Assembly (NCBI RefSeq): GCF_049445855.1
Contig: NZ_JBMSDV010000004.1
Span: forward strand, 1-64,000
Source of the DNA: JAGOCV01 sp049445855
GTDB taxonomy: Bacteria > Pseudomonadota > Gammaproteobacteria > Burkholderiales > Burkholderiaceae_C
Reading direction: 5' to 3'
Length of the DNA: 64,000 bases
Made by a program: the position numbers and the translations under genes. The stretch's first letter is position 1, and the number at the start of each line of letters is the position of its first letter. The notes under the pieces were generated by a model. The model was not told the DNA's origin. It did not search any database and saw only the letters and a list, made by a program, of their open reading frames with translations. Shown piece by piece: positions 35,355 through 43,517 of the stretch.

Positions 35355-36890
35355 TCAGCCCGCGACCGACGCGTCCAGCTCCTGGCGGAACGCCGGGTCG
35401 CGCTTGTGCTCGCCCGGCTCGATCGGGCCGGCGTCGCGGTACAGGTTGAGCGGCGACACCGAGCGGCCCCAGTAGAGCTGGCACGACGGCGTGTTCACCA
35501 GACGCGTCACCGGTACCGGCGCGACCGAGCTGCCGGCGGTTTCCACCGTCACGGCCACGGGCGCGTCGCCCGGGTGCTTCGAGGGCGCCGTGGCCAGCCA
35601 GATGGTGCCGGGCAGTTGTTCCCATTCACGAATGTCGGCTTGCGCCTGCGTCGATGCGGACACACCCTGCGCGACGAGGCCGGCGAACATGCCGACCATG
35701 CCCAGGCTTGCCGCGTCGCGGCTGCCTGTCTGCATGGCGACCTGCATGCCGACGTTGCCCACGGTGCCGGCCACGTCGGCGACGTTCTGCGCGCCTTCCT
35801 TGAACGAGGCCTTGCCGCCGAGCACGGAGTCGATCTGGCGGCCACCGCGCGTGGTGGCCTGATAGCCTACATCCGCGCCGACAACGAACTGGTTCGCGAA
35901 GCAGTTGGTACCACCGGTGCATGCGGCCTTGGCGGTCTGCGCAGGCAACTCGTGCGGCTGCCACTTGAGCGCTTCGCCGAACTTGCCGCCACCGTACTTG
36001 AACGGCGCGCGGCCAGTCTCGAACAGCACGAGCACGGGCTGTTCCACGGAAACGCTCGCGTAGTTCCTGTCGCCCTTCACGGCCATCTGCAGGTAGTCTT
36101 TCGCGAGGCTCGCATTGCCGTCACAGTAGCTGGCCCAGCCCGCCATGTAGGGCATGAGGCCGAAGTCGCCGGCGTACTGCTCGGCTTCGGCCACCGTGTC
36201 CTGGTAGTCGGCCTGCTTGAACATCGCGCGCGCGTTCTGGAAATCGTTCTGCGCCGCATAGACGAGGCCGCGGTAGAAGAACGCCATCGCGCGCTCGTAC
36301 GGCTCTCCCTTGTAGTCCTTGATCTTCTCGGCCGTCCAGAGCGACTTGGCCTTCTGCGCTTCGGCGTTGTCGGCGTAGATCTGGTCGATGCGGAACGCGG
36401 CGGCGTCGAACGATTTCTCGGCGATCTCGAGCTTGCCGAGCGAGAGCGCAGCCAGGCCGATGCGCTGGAAGTTCAGCGTCGCATTGCGCTCACCCTCGAT
36501 GTAGAGGCGCTCGTAGAGCACGCGCAGTTCTGGCGTCGGCGTCTTCGCGGCGAACGCCGCAGCGGCTTGCTGCACGTCGGCGGCCACGGGCTTGGCCTGG
36601 CCCCACTTCTTCACCGGCTTCTGCGCCGCTTGCGCGGCCTGTTGCTGCTGCTGGGCCTGCAGGTTCTGCTGTGTGGCCTGCTGCGCGCCCTGCTGGATCA
36701 TGGTCTGGAACAGCGCGCCGAATTGTGCGTGCGCCGGCAGGCTCATCGCGACGGCGGCCACTGCCACGGCCACTGCCACGGCTGCTGACACTGCTGATGC
36801 GAGCGGCCTGGAGCGGGCACCGCTATTGCGACCGGGGGACGTGCGGAGGGAGGTGCTCAAGGAGCTGCGCTCTTGCTTGAAGAAGTTCAT
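35355..36890 (-). CDS. Secreted TPR-like protein of the LpoB-linked cluster
   Basis: A 511-residue protein. The long signal peptide has an AVAVAVAVAAVAM core coded by two perfect 12-bp repeats (36756-36779) and ends AHAQ. A Gln-rich linker follows, then tetratricopeptide-like helices (ERAMAFFYRGLVYAAQNDFQ, then ARAMFKQADYQDTVAEAEQY). The cluster with lpoB and ycfL resembles COG3014-type proteins, for which no defined role is known. It is 47 bp downstream of the next gene on the same strand. Confidence 0.75.
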   Translation of the reverse strand: MNFFKQERSSLSTSLRTSPGRNSGARSRPLASAVSAAVAVAVAVAAVAMSLPAHAQFGALFQTMIQQGAQQATQQNLQAQQQQQAAQAAQKPVKKWGQAKPVAADVQQAAAAFAAKTPTPELRVLYERLYIEGERNATLNFQRIGLAALSLGKLEIAEKSFDAAAFRIDQIYADNAEAQKAKSLWTAEKIKDYKGEPYERAMAFFYRGLVYAAQNDFQNARAMFKQADYQDTVAEAEQYAGDFGLMPYMAGWASYCDGNASLAKDYLQMAVKGDRNYASVSVEQPVLVLFETGRAPFKYGGGKFGEALKWQPHELPAQTAKAACTGGTNCFANQFVVGADVGYQATTRGGRQIDSVLGGKASFKEGAQNVADVAGTVGNVGMQVAMQTGSRDAASLGMVGMFAGLVAQGVSASTQAQADIREWEQLPGTIWLATAPSKHPGDAPVAVTVETAGSSVAPVPVTRLVNTPSCQLYWGRSVSPLNLYRDAGPIEPGEHKRDPAFRQELDASVAG

Positions 36891-36937
36891 CGTCGTGTCT
36901 CGTCCAGGAAATTCAGGAGGGTGTTCTGTTCGTGTGC

Positions 36938-37804
36938 TCAGCGCACGAGCGCGTCGCCCAGGCGCGCGAGCGTCTGTTCGGCCACGAGCTTGCCGACGTC
37001 GCCGACCTTCACCGGCGCGCGTACTTCACGGAAGCCGCCACGCGGGTCGGCTTCGAATTTCGGCGTGGCCTTGGGCGCATCTTCCGGCGGCTTGCCGTCC
37101 ATGTAGCCTTCGGCGAGCACCACGCCGTCGGCCAGGCGCTTGATCGACACGTAGGTGGCCCAGCCGGTCGGCGAGCTGGCGTCACGCGTGTTGAGCACTT
37201 CCATCAGCAGCTTCGCGTGCTTCGACAGCGCTTCGGTTTCGATCTGCTGCGAGTCGAGGCTCGCGCCCTTCTGCGCCGCAGCGGTCGTGCGCATGACGAC
37301 GTTGCGGTCCACCAGCTTCACGCCGGCCGATGCGATGGTCTGCATGAACGAAGCGCGCATCTGCAGATCCACGCGCTCCACCGGGCCGCTGCGCTGCGCC
37401 TGCTGGGTCTTGGTGTCCTGCATGGTGATGGTGGTGTTGCCGATGGCCGCGCCGCGCACTTCGGCAGCGCCGTAGCCCGGCACGCGCACGGCTTCGGCCG
37501 TGCCGGCGCTGGCGCGCATGGTGTCCACGCTCACCTGCGACGCGCTGTGCTGCTGCAGCATGTCGGTGAACTCGCGGTTCCACAGCACGGCCATCGTCGG
37601 ACGGCCGGCCTTCGCGTACGCGGCGGCGAACGACGCGCGGTTGAGCGTGGGCTGGTCGGACGGCGCGGCGGGCGGCGGCGTCAGCACATCGGGCTGGCCG
37701 CTGCGGTAGGCGCTGGCGGGAATGTTCGGTGCCTGCGCGTGCGCAGCGAGCGAAACCGCGATCGTTGCAAGCGCCATCGAAGGCAGGACGAAGACTCGTT
37801 TCAT
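36938..37804 (-). CDS. Secreted protein of the LpoB-linked cluster
   Basis: A 288-residue protein with a signal peptide ending LAAHA. It contains GRPTMAVLWNREFTDMLQQ and a VKLVDRNVVMRTTA segment, which faintly resemble CsgG/HfaB-type curli-secretion-associated proteins, but I cannot show homology. AAGGAG precedes the ATG. It lies between ycfL and the TPR-like gene on the same strand and probably works in the cell envelope with them. Confidence 0.7.
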   Translation of the reverse strand: MKRVFVLPSMALATIAVSLAAHAQAPNIPASAYRSGQPDVLTPPPAAPSDQPTLNRASFAAAYAKAGRPTMAVLWNREFTDMLQQHSASQVSVDTMRASAGTAEAVRVPGYGAAEVRGAAIGNTTITMQDTKTQQAQRSGPVERVDLQMRASFMQTIASAGVKLVDRNVVMRTTAAAQKGASLDSQQIETEALSKHAKLLMEVLNTRDASSPTGWATYVSIKRLADGVVLAEGYMDGKPPEDAPKATPKFEADPRGGFREVRAPVKVGDVGKLVAEQTLARLGDALVR

Positions 37805-37882
37805 GGACGGCTCCTTGGAAGCTGGAAGCGACGGCGGATGTTGGGGCGATGGCTGCGCGCCAGCCTGGCGCGCAGGCTTTCA

Positions 37883-38368
37883 TCAGCGCGGCGGATTCGC
37901 CGGAACGGTGTAGGTCTGGCCCGGGGCGAACTGCGACTGGCCGCGGTTCGCGTCGTAGATGTCCACGGCCACCTTGTCGGTGGCCTGCGACACGGCGGAC
38001 TCGCCGTACGTGGCTTGGCCGCGCGGCGGCAGGAACACGCTCTTCCATGCGCTCGGCGGCTCGGTCTGGCCGCGCGCGCCGGTGAAGCGGGTGCGCATGA
38101 TCAGCGCGACGTCCACGTCGGAGCAGTTGTAGACCGTGGTCTGCACGGCCGCCATGCCGGTGCCGGTGCGTGCGGTGGAGACTTCCTGCACGCCGATCAC
38201 CTTGGCGAGTTCGGGCGACAGCACGGAGACGGCACCGAGGTTCGGCGCGCCGGCCTGCTGTTGTTGTTCCCACGTGCGGCAACCGGCGAAAGTGGGCGGG
38301 GTGGACTGCGTGGTGGCGCAGCCGGAGACGATGGCCACGAGGCTCAGGGCCAGGAGCGGACGGTACAT
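37883..38368 (-). CDS. YcfL-like lipoprotein
   Basis: A 161-residue protein with lipobox VSGC (Cys about residue 17). The later domain includes TVYNCSDVDVALIMRTRF and WKSVFLPPRGQATYGESA, consistent with YcfL/DUF1425. In enterobacteria ycfL sits next to lpoB, as here. The exact role is undefined; it may modulate peptidoglycan synthesis. GGGAG precedes the ATG. Confidence 0.75.
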   Translation of the reverse strand: MYRPLLALSLVAIVSGCATTQSTPPTFAGCRTWEQQQQAGAPNLGAVSVLSPELAKVIGVQEVSTARTGTGMAAVQTTVYNCSDVDVALIMRTRFTGARGQTEPPSAWKSVFLPPRGQATYGESAVSQATDKVAVDIYDANRGQSQFAPGQTYTVPANPPR

Positions 38369-38402
38369 GTGTGGAACTCCCTCAGGTGTCTGGTTGTCGC
38401 GA

Positions 38403-39056
38403 TCAGCGGTAGATCACGTCGTCGGCGGCGGCGCGCGAGAACTCGTAGATGCCGGCCCAGACGATCTCGCCCGATTCGAGGTCGGTGAGCTCGAACGAGA
38501 TCTGCGTGTAGCGCTGGATCATCCCGGTCTTGACGTTGCGGCTGTCCAGCGAATTGATCTTGCCGGAGAGGCGGTAGTCCGCGCCGGCCTGTGCCTTGGT
38601 CAGGCCGGTGGTGCCGGTGTCGACGGTGCCGCTGCGCTTGAGCTGGCGCTCCTGCTCGACCATCGCAGAGTTCTGGCGGTTGATGAACTGCATGCGCGTG
38701 CGCGCGGCACGGTTCAGGTTGACCATCAGGCGCTGCGTGATGATGTTCTTGTTGATCGCCTGCGAGCTCTCGTTGACGAAGTACGCGCTGTCGATGATCA
38801 CGCGCGGGCGCTTGCCCGTGTCTGCAAAGATCTGCTCGGCCAGGATGTCGCGCATCATCTGGTCGGTCATGGCGACGATGTCCTGACCTTCGACGCCGAC
38901 GCCCGACACCGGGCCCTTGCGGCTGGAGTCGACATCCATCGACGAGACGCCGGTGGCGTTCTGCAGCGGAGGGTTGGTCTGGCAGCCGGCGAGGCCCGAT
39001 GCCAGCATGCACAGGGCCGCGATCTGCACGCGGTAAGAGGTCAAGCTCAAAGTCAT
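38403..39056 (-). CDS. lpoB: Penicillin-binding-protein activator LpoB
   Basis: A 217-residue lipoprotein with lipobox LAGC. The globular part contains DMMRDILAEQIFADTG-like sequence (TDQMMRDILAEQIF), YFVNESSQAINKNIITQRL and ISFELTDLESGEIVWAG, the family features. LpoB spans the periplasm from the outer membrane and stimulates PBP1B. The ATG at 39056 is used, since 35 upstream residues lack a signal. GGAAGGCAG precedes it. It is the first gene of the envelope cluster. Confidence 0.88.
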   Translation of the reverse strand: MTLSLTSYRVQIAALCMLASGLAGCQTNPPLQNATGVSSMDVDSSRKGPVSGVGVEGQDIVAMTDQMMRDILAEQIFADTGKRPRVIIDSAYFVNESSQAINKNIITQRLMVNLNRAARTRMQFINRQNSAMVEQERQLKRSGTVDTGTTGLTKAQAGADYRLSGKINSLDSRNVKTGMIQRYTQISFELTDLESGEIVWAGIYEFSRAAADDVIYR

Positions 39057-39101
39057 TGTTCTGCCTTCCGGAAGGGGAAACGCGGGGCCCGTCGGCCACG
39101 G

Positions 39102-39125
39102 GTTACAAAGAGACACCTTTGTAAC
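39102..39125. promoter_or_regulatory. Perfect inverted repeat GTTACAAAG-N6-CTTTGTAAC upstream of lpoB
   Basis: Two exact 9-bp arms flank the spacer AGACAC, 46 bp upstream of the lpoB start and between parB and the envelope cluster. The arms are AT-richer than the surroundings. It is a good candidate operator for the lpoB cluster; the regulator is unknown. It lacks a T-run. Confidence 0.5.
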
Positions 39126-39233
39126 GTCGCGGAGTATGCCAGCGCTCCCTTGCACCCGCATCCCGTGTATGCGGGAGGCACGTGCACCGTGTGTGCACTA
39201 GTTGGCAGAAATCAAAAGACTTACGGAAAAGAT

Positions 39234-40169
39234 CTACGCAGTGCCGCGCAGGCGCTCGATCAGGCCGTTGAGTTCGTCGAGCGAGCCGAACTGGATGGCG
39301 AGTTCGCCCATTTCTTCCACGCGGCCCGCGCGCTTGGTGCGCTTCTTCACGCGCACCTCGACCTCGGCGGTCAGCAGGTCGGAGAGTTCCTCTTCCACGC
39401 GTCGAAGGTCGCGCGACTTTTCCTTTTTCGACGACGGCTTGGGCGAGACGAGGTTGAACTCGGCGCCGAGCTTCTTCGCCAGCGCTTCGGCTTCGCGCAC
39501 GGACAGCTTCTTCGCCGAGATCTGGTTGGCGGCCGTGATCTGCGTGGCCTTGTCCAGGCTGAGCAGCGCACGGGCATGACCCATATCGAGGTCACCAGCC
39601 ATCAGCATGGTCTGCACCGGCTCGGCCAGTTGCAGCAGGCGCAGCAGGTTGCTGGCGGCGCTGCGCGAACGGCCCACAGCCTGCGCCGCAGATTCGTGAG
39701 TGAGCCCGAACTCCTTCACGAGACGTTGCAGGCCCTGGGCTTCTTCCAGCGGGTTGAGGTCTTCGCGCTGGATGTTCTCGATCAGCGCCATGGCGGCGGC
39801 GGCCTCGTCGGGCACGTCGCGCACCAGCACCGGCACGCTGTCCAGCCCCGCGATCTTCGCGGCGCGCGAGCGGCGCTCGCCCGCGATGATTTCGTACTTG
39901 CCGGCGTTCGGTCCGTCGGCCAGACGACGGACCAGGATGGGCTGCATGATGCCCTGCGCCTTGATGCTCTCGGCCAGTTCGTAGAGCGCGCCTTCGTCCA
40001 TGCGGGTGCGCGGCTGGTACATGCCGGGCACGAGGTCGGTGAGCAGCAGCGAGGCCGGCTGGCCCGGGTTGGCTCCGGTGGAAGGTGCCGCTTCTGCGGC
40101 AGCCTCGACCTTCGGGCCGAGCAGGGCTTCGAGTCCGCGGCCGAGGCCCTTGGGTTTCTTGGTGACCAT
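39234..40169 (-). CDS. parB: Chromosome-partitioning protein ParB
   Basis: A 311-residue ParB. The CTP-binding N-terminal parts are QPRTRMDEGALYELAESIKAQ and AGERRSRAAKIAGL; the HTH for parS contains LTHESAAQAVGRSRSAASNLL; the C-terminal region dimerises. With ParA it moves origin regions apart. Its parS targets occur at 42321, 43854 and 44055. It follows a hydrolase gene by 28 bp. Confidence 0.95.
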   Translation of the reverse strand: MVTKKPKGLGRGLEALLGPKVEAAAEAAPSTGANPGQPASLLLTDLVPGMYQPRTRMDEGALYELAESIKAQGIMQPILVRRLADGPNAGKYEIIAGERRSRAAKIAGLDSVPVLVRDVPDEAAAAMALIENIQREDLNPLEEAQGLQRLVKEFGLTHESAAQAVGRSRSAASNLLRLLQLAEPVQTMLMAGDLDMGHARALLSLDKATQITAANQISAKKLSVREAEALAKKLGAEFNLVSPKPSSKKEKSRDLRRVEEELSDLLTAEVEVRVKKRTKRAGRVEEMGELAIQFGSLDELNGLIERLRGTA

Positions 40170-40197
40170 GTTCTTTCAGTCTTTCTTCTGGGCTGGA

Positions 40198-40737
40198 TCA
40201 ACGCTGCATCAGCGCATCGAGCATCGCGAAACCTTCGGGCCAGTCGGCCAAGCCCGATCCGGAATTGATGTGGCCGCGCGGGCCGATGCTGACGAGGTCC
40301 GCGCCCCATGCGGCGGCGAGCAGGCCGGCCTTGTCGAGGCCGCCATAGGGGTCGTCGGTGCTGGCGACGATCTCGGCGTGGAACGGCAGCTTGCCGCGCG
40401 CGATCGGCGACCAGCCGGGCAGCACTTCACGCAGGTCTTCGCGCTCCACGTCGGGCACGGCCACGAGCAGCGCGGCCTTCACACGCGCGGTGTTCTTCGA
40501 ATGCGCGGCCCACGCGGCCGCCTGGATACAGCCGAGGCTGTGCGCGACCAGCACCGCAGGCTCGTCGCACGAGAGCACGACCTCTTCCAGCCGCGCGATC
40601 CAGTCGCCGCGCAGCGGACGCATCCAGTCGTGCTGTTCCACACGACGGAAGCCGTGCTTCACCTCCCACAGGCTCTGCCAGTGGGTCGGGCCGGAGTTCT
40701 GCCAGCCCGGGAGGATCAGGACGTTGGAGGGCTTCAT
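40198..40737 (-). CDS. RBBP9/YdeN-type serine hydrolase
   Basis: A 179-residue alpha/beta hydrolase. It has the family N-terminus VLILPGWQNSGPTHWQSLW and the nucleophile motif LVAHSLGC; the final GPRGHINSGSGLADWPEG supplies the catalytic His. It sits between parA and parB on the same strand, an arrangement I associate with Comamonadaceae. The substrate is unknown, and no partition role is known. Confidence 0.9.
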   Translation of the reverse strand: MKPSNVLILPGWQNSGPTHWQSLWEVKHGFRRVEQHDWMRPLRGDWIARLEEVVLSCDEPAVLVAHSLGCIQAAAWAAHSKNTARVKAALLVAVPDVEREDLREVLPGWSPIARGKLPFHAEIVASTDDPYGGLDKAGLLAAAWGADLVSIGPRGHINSGSGLADWPEGFAMLDALMQR

Positions 40738-40774
40738 GCTATGAAATCTGTAGCGGACTACGGCCTTGGCGCGG

Positions 40775-41545
40775 CTACATCCGCCTGATGCGATCGACCA
40801 TTTCCTGCGCGAACTCGACGAAGGCCTGGCTGCCCTTGGCCGCCGGGTCGAAAACGACGCCGGGCAGACCGTAGCTCGGCGCTTCGGCCAGGCGCACGTT
40901 GCGCGGGATCACGGTGTCGAACACCTTGTCGCCGAAGTGCGCCTTGAGCTGGTCGCTCACCTGCGTCTGCAGCGTGATACGCGGATCGAACATCACGCGC
41001 AGCAGGCCGATGATCTGCAGGTCCTTGTTGAGGTTGGCGTGCACCTGCTTGATGGTGTTGACCAGATCGGTCAGGCCTTCGAGCGCGAAGTACTCGCACT
41101 GCATGGGCACGACGACGCCGTGCGCCGAGCACAGGCCGTTGAGCGTGAGCATCGAGAGCGACGGCGGGCAGTCGATCAGCACGAAGTCGTATTCGGCATC
41201 GACAGCGGCGAGCGCGAGCTTGAGGCGCTGGTCGCGGTGGTCCAGATCCACCAGCTCGACTTCGGCACCCGCGAGCTCGCGATTGGCGCCGAGCACGTCG
41301 TAGCCGCACTTCTCGCTGCGCACGCGCGCCTCGGCGATCGACGCCGACTCGAGCAGCACGTCGTACACGGTGAGTTCGAGGCTGCGCTTGTCCACGCCCG
41401 AGCCCATGGTCGCATTGCCCTGCGGGTCGAGGTCGACCATCAGCACACGCTGGCCGATCTTCGCCAGACCGGCGGCAAGGTTGACGGTGGTGGTGGTCTT
41501 GCCGACCCCACCCTTCTGGTTGGCGACGCAGAAAATCCGTGCCAT
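40775..41545 (-). CDS. parA: Chromosome-partitioning ATPase ParA
   Basis: A 256-residue ParA/Soj ATPase. Deviant Walker A KGGVGKTT is at residues 11-18; Walker A' is VLMVDLDPQGNATMG; Walker B is FVLIDCPPSLSML. It moves ParB-parS complexes along the nucleoid. The start is 3 bp after the LysE gene stop. Size is that of a short chromosomal ParA. Confidence 0.96.
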   Translation of the reverse strand: MARIFCVANQKGGVGKTTTTVNLAAGLAKIGQRVLMVDLDPQGNATMGSGVDKRSLELTVYDVLLESASIAEARVRSEKCGYDVLGANRELAGAEVELVDLDHRDQRLKLALAAVDAEYDFVLIDCPPSLSMLTLNGLCSAHGVVVPMQCEYFALEGLTDLVNTIKQVHANLNKDLQIIGLLRVMFDPRITLQTQVSDQLKAHFGDKVFDTVIPRNVRLAEAPSYGLPGVVFDPAAKGSQAFVEFAQEMVDRIRRM

Positions 41546-41548
41546 GGC

Positions 41549-42163
41549 TTACTTGCCAAGCGCCAGCTTGACGCCGAAGCCGATGAGGAACACGCCCGCG
41601 ATCTTCTCCAGTACCTGTTTGATCATCGGGTTGGCGCGCAGCCGCTCGGCCAGGAAGTACACCAGCAGCACGACGATGAGTGCATAGAGGAAAGTCAGCG
41701 CGGCAATCGTGGCGGCCATGACGCCGAAAGTCACGAGGCCCTGATGCCGGACCGGATCGACGAACAGCGGGAAGAACGCCATGTAGAAAACGATGGCCTT
41801 CGGATTCAGCAGCGTGATGGTGAAGGCCTGGCGGAAATACTGCTTCGGCTTGATCTGCAGGATCGGCGCGTCGCCGGGTTTGGCCGTCACCATGCGGAAG
41901 CCCAGGTATGCGAGATACGCCGCACCAGCCCATTGCACGGCATGAAAGGCGGTCGGGTATGCTGCAAGCAGCGCGGCCACGCCGGCCACCGCCATCCACA
42001 GCAGGACCTGGTCACCCACGATCAGGCCGAAGGTGGCCGCGAACCCGCCCCGGAGTCCGCCCTTGCCGGTGGAAGTGATCAGCGCCAGATTGCCGGGGCC
42101 GGGAATCGCCAGAAACAGGATGATCGCGGCGACGAACGCGCCGTAATCTGCAACGCCGAACAT
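41549..42163 (-). CDS. LysE-family amino-acid exporter
   Basis: A 204-residue membrane protein with about six helices. The start ILFLAIPGPGNLALITSTGKG is the RhtB/LysE signature, and the later FNPKAI-type element appears as LLNPKAIVFYMAFFPLFVDP. It exports amino acids or similar compounds. Its place between rsmG and parA is a Comamonadaceae trait (inference). Confidence 0.9.
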   Translation of the reverse strand: MFGVADYGAFVAAIILFLAIPGPGNLALITSTGKGGLRGGFAATFGLIVGDQVLLWMAVAGVAALLAAYPTAFHAVQWAGAAYLAYLGFRMVTAKPGDAPILQIKPKQYFRQAFTITLLNPKAIVFYMAFFPLFVDPVRHQGLVTFGVMAATIAALTFLYALIVVLLVYFLAERLRANPMIKQVLEKIAGVFLIGFGVKLALGK

Positions 42164-42250
42164 GGGAATTTCCTTGGAAGACGGACGGAAGGGGGAGCGC
42201 CGAGTTTACGTGAAGCGCCCCGCTCTGCGCCCATTGCAGTCACGGCTTTT

Positions 42251-42913
42251 TTAGCTTGCAGCGGCGCTGCGGCGCATCCAGACCAGACAACGGTCCGCAT
42301 CGAGGCCCGGGACACTCAGTTGTTCCACGTGAAACACGTTCACTGATGGCGGCAACGCGGCGATTTCGTCTGTCGGCAGCTTGCCCTTGAGGGCCAGCCA
42401 GACCCCGTCCGGGGCCAGCGCGTCCGCCGACCAGTTCGTGAAGTCGACCAGCGATGCAAAGGCCCTCGACGTGACAACGTCGCAAGAGTCGGCGAGCGAT
42501 TCCACACGCGCGTGCAGCCCCTTGAGATTCGGCAGCTTCAGGCTGATGGCCACCTGCTGGATGAAGGTGGCTTTTTTTGACACCGTGTCCACACAGGTCA
42601 CGGAAACCTCAGGGCAGCAGATCGCCAGTACGACGCCCGGAAGTCCGGCACCGGAACCGACATCCATCAGGCGCGAACCGGCCGACAGACCGGCCTGCGC
42701 CAGATGTCGCCGCAAAGGGGCAACCACCGCCAGGCTGTCCAGCAGATGGTGCGTCAGCATCTCTTCCGGGCCCCGGACCGCCGTCAGGTTGTAGACCTTG
42801 TTCCATTTCTGGATGAGTGCGAGGTAGTCCAGCAGCAACTGCGCTTGACCCTCATCGAGAGAGACTGACAGCTGTGCCGCGTGCTGGACGAGCCGCTCTG
42901 CCGCTTCGATCAT
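42251..42913 (-). CDS. rsmG: 16S rRNA G527 N7-methyltransferase RsmG
   Basis: A 220-residue methyltransferase. The SAM-binding motif is LMDVGSGAGLPGVVLAI, and KWNKVYNLTAVRGPEEMLTHH is the RsmG N-terminal signature. It methylates G527 of 16S rRNA. The ATG at 42913 is favoured; the open frame runs 46 codons further but those encode no family sequence. The preceding gene overlaps by 4 bp. One parS site is coded within VFHVEQ. Confidence 0.93.
   Translation of the reverse strand: MIEAAERLVQHAAQLSVSLDEGQAQLLLDYLALIQKWNKVYNLTAVRGPEEMLTHHLLDSLAVVAPLRRHLAQAGLSAGSRLMDVGSGAGLPGVVLAICCPEVSVTCVDTVSKKATFIQQVAISLKLPNLKGLHARVESLADSCDVVTSRAFASLVDFTNWSADALAPDGVWLALKGKLPTDEIAALPPSVNVFHVEQLSVPGLDADRCLVWMRRSAAAS
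42321..42336. other. parS site 1
   Basis: TGTTCCACGTGAAACA matches the near-universal parS consensus TGTTNCACGTGAAACA and lies in rsmG, encoding part of VFHVEQ. It is one of three sites within 1.8 kb. It is expected to load ParB on the chromosome. Confidence 0.85.
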
Positions 42914-43479
42914 TCGGTCCTGGCCCAGCAGTTGGCCGCTGTCGCTGGCGCCTGAATCCAGTAACGCGTCGCGCCCGGCTCGGAAAATCCATCCCCACGC
43001 ACACCCCGAAGCAGGTTTACCTGGGCGGGCGCCCATGTCGCTGCGCGCCACTGCTCGCCAAACTCAGCGACACACAATTTGTCTGCCGCCTCCTGCGAAG
43101 TCAAGTCCGAACCGCGCACTGCCGGAGTCGCCGCCCACTTGGTGTTCGCCCAATTCTTGAGGGGCCCCTCCTTGATGAGCGGGTCGGCCTGAGTCGCGGG
43201 CAGCACGCACAGCAAAGGCCGACTGGCCCGGCAGGCGGTGTCGCCTTCAACTGGATTGCAGCCGCCGTCAAGAGGCTGACCGTTGGGCACCGGGTTGGCT
43301 TTGCACCCGAGATGAAGCATGCCGGTCGACGCGTCCGGCTCGTTCATCAATCCGTACGTGAGTCCGTGACCGACCGGCCTGAAGAACATCCACCAGACAG
43401 CCAAGGCGACCGTGCCCGCGCACAACAGCGCCAATCCGGCCCACAGCCGCCAACCGCCCAATCGCTTGGTTTTGCTCAA
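42910..43479 (-). CDS. Small membrane-anchored hypothetical protein upstream of rsmG
   Basis: A 189-residue protein with one N-terminal hydrophobic helix (about residues 10-32: GLALLCAGTVALAVWWMFF). Its Cys-containing exterior region includes CRASRPLLCVLPATQ and a later EAADKLCVAEFGEQWRAATW. I chose TTG at 43479, since GGGGAG stands 6 nt upstream; no ATG is available. The stop overlaps the rsmG start by 4 bp, indicating coupled translation. I do not recognise a family. Confidence 0.65.
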   Translation of the reverse strand: MSKTKRLGGWRLWAGLALLCAGTVALAVWWMFFRPVGHGLTYGLMNEPDASTGMLHLGCKANPVPNGQPLDGGCNPVEGDTACRASRPLLCVLPATQADPLIKEGPLKNWANTKWAATPAVRGSDLTSQEAADKLCVAEFGEQWRAATWAPAQVNLLRGVRGDGFSEPGATRYWIQAPATAANCWARTE

Positions 43480-43517
43480 AATCCACTCCCCAGACCTGGT
43501 GCCTGCGTCCACCAAGT

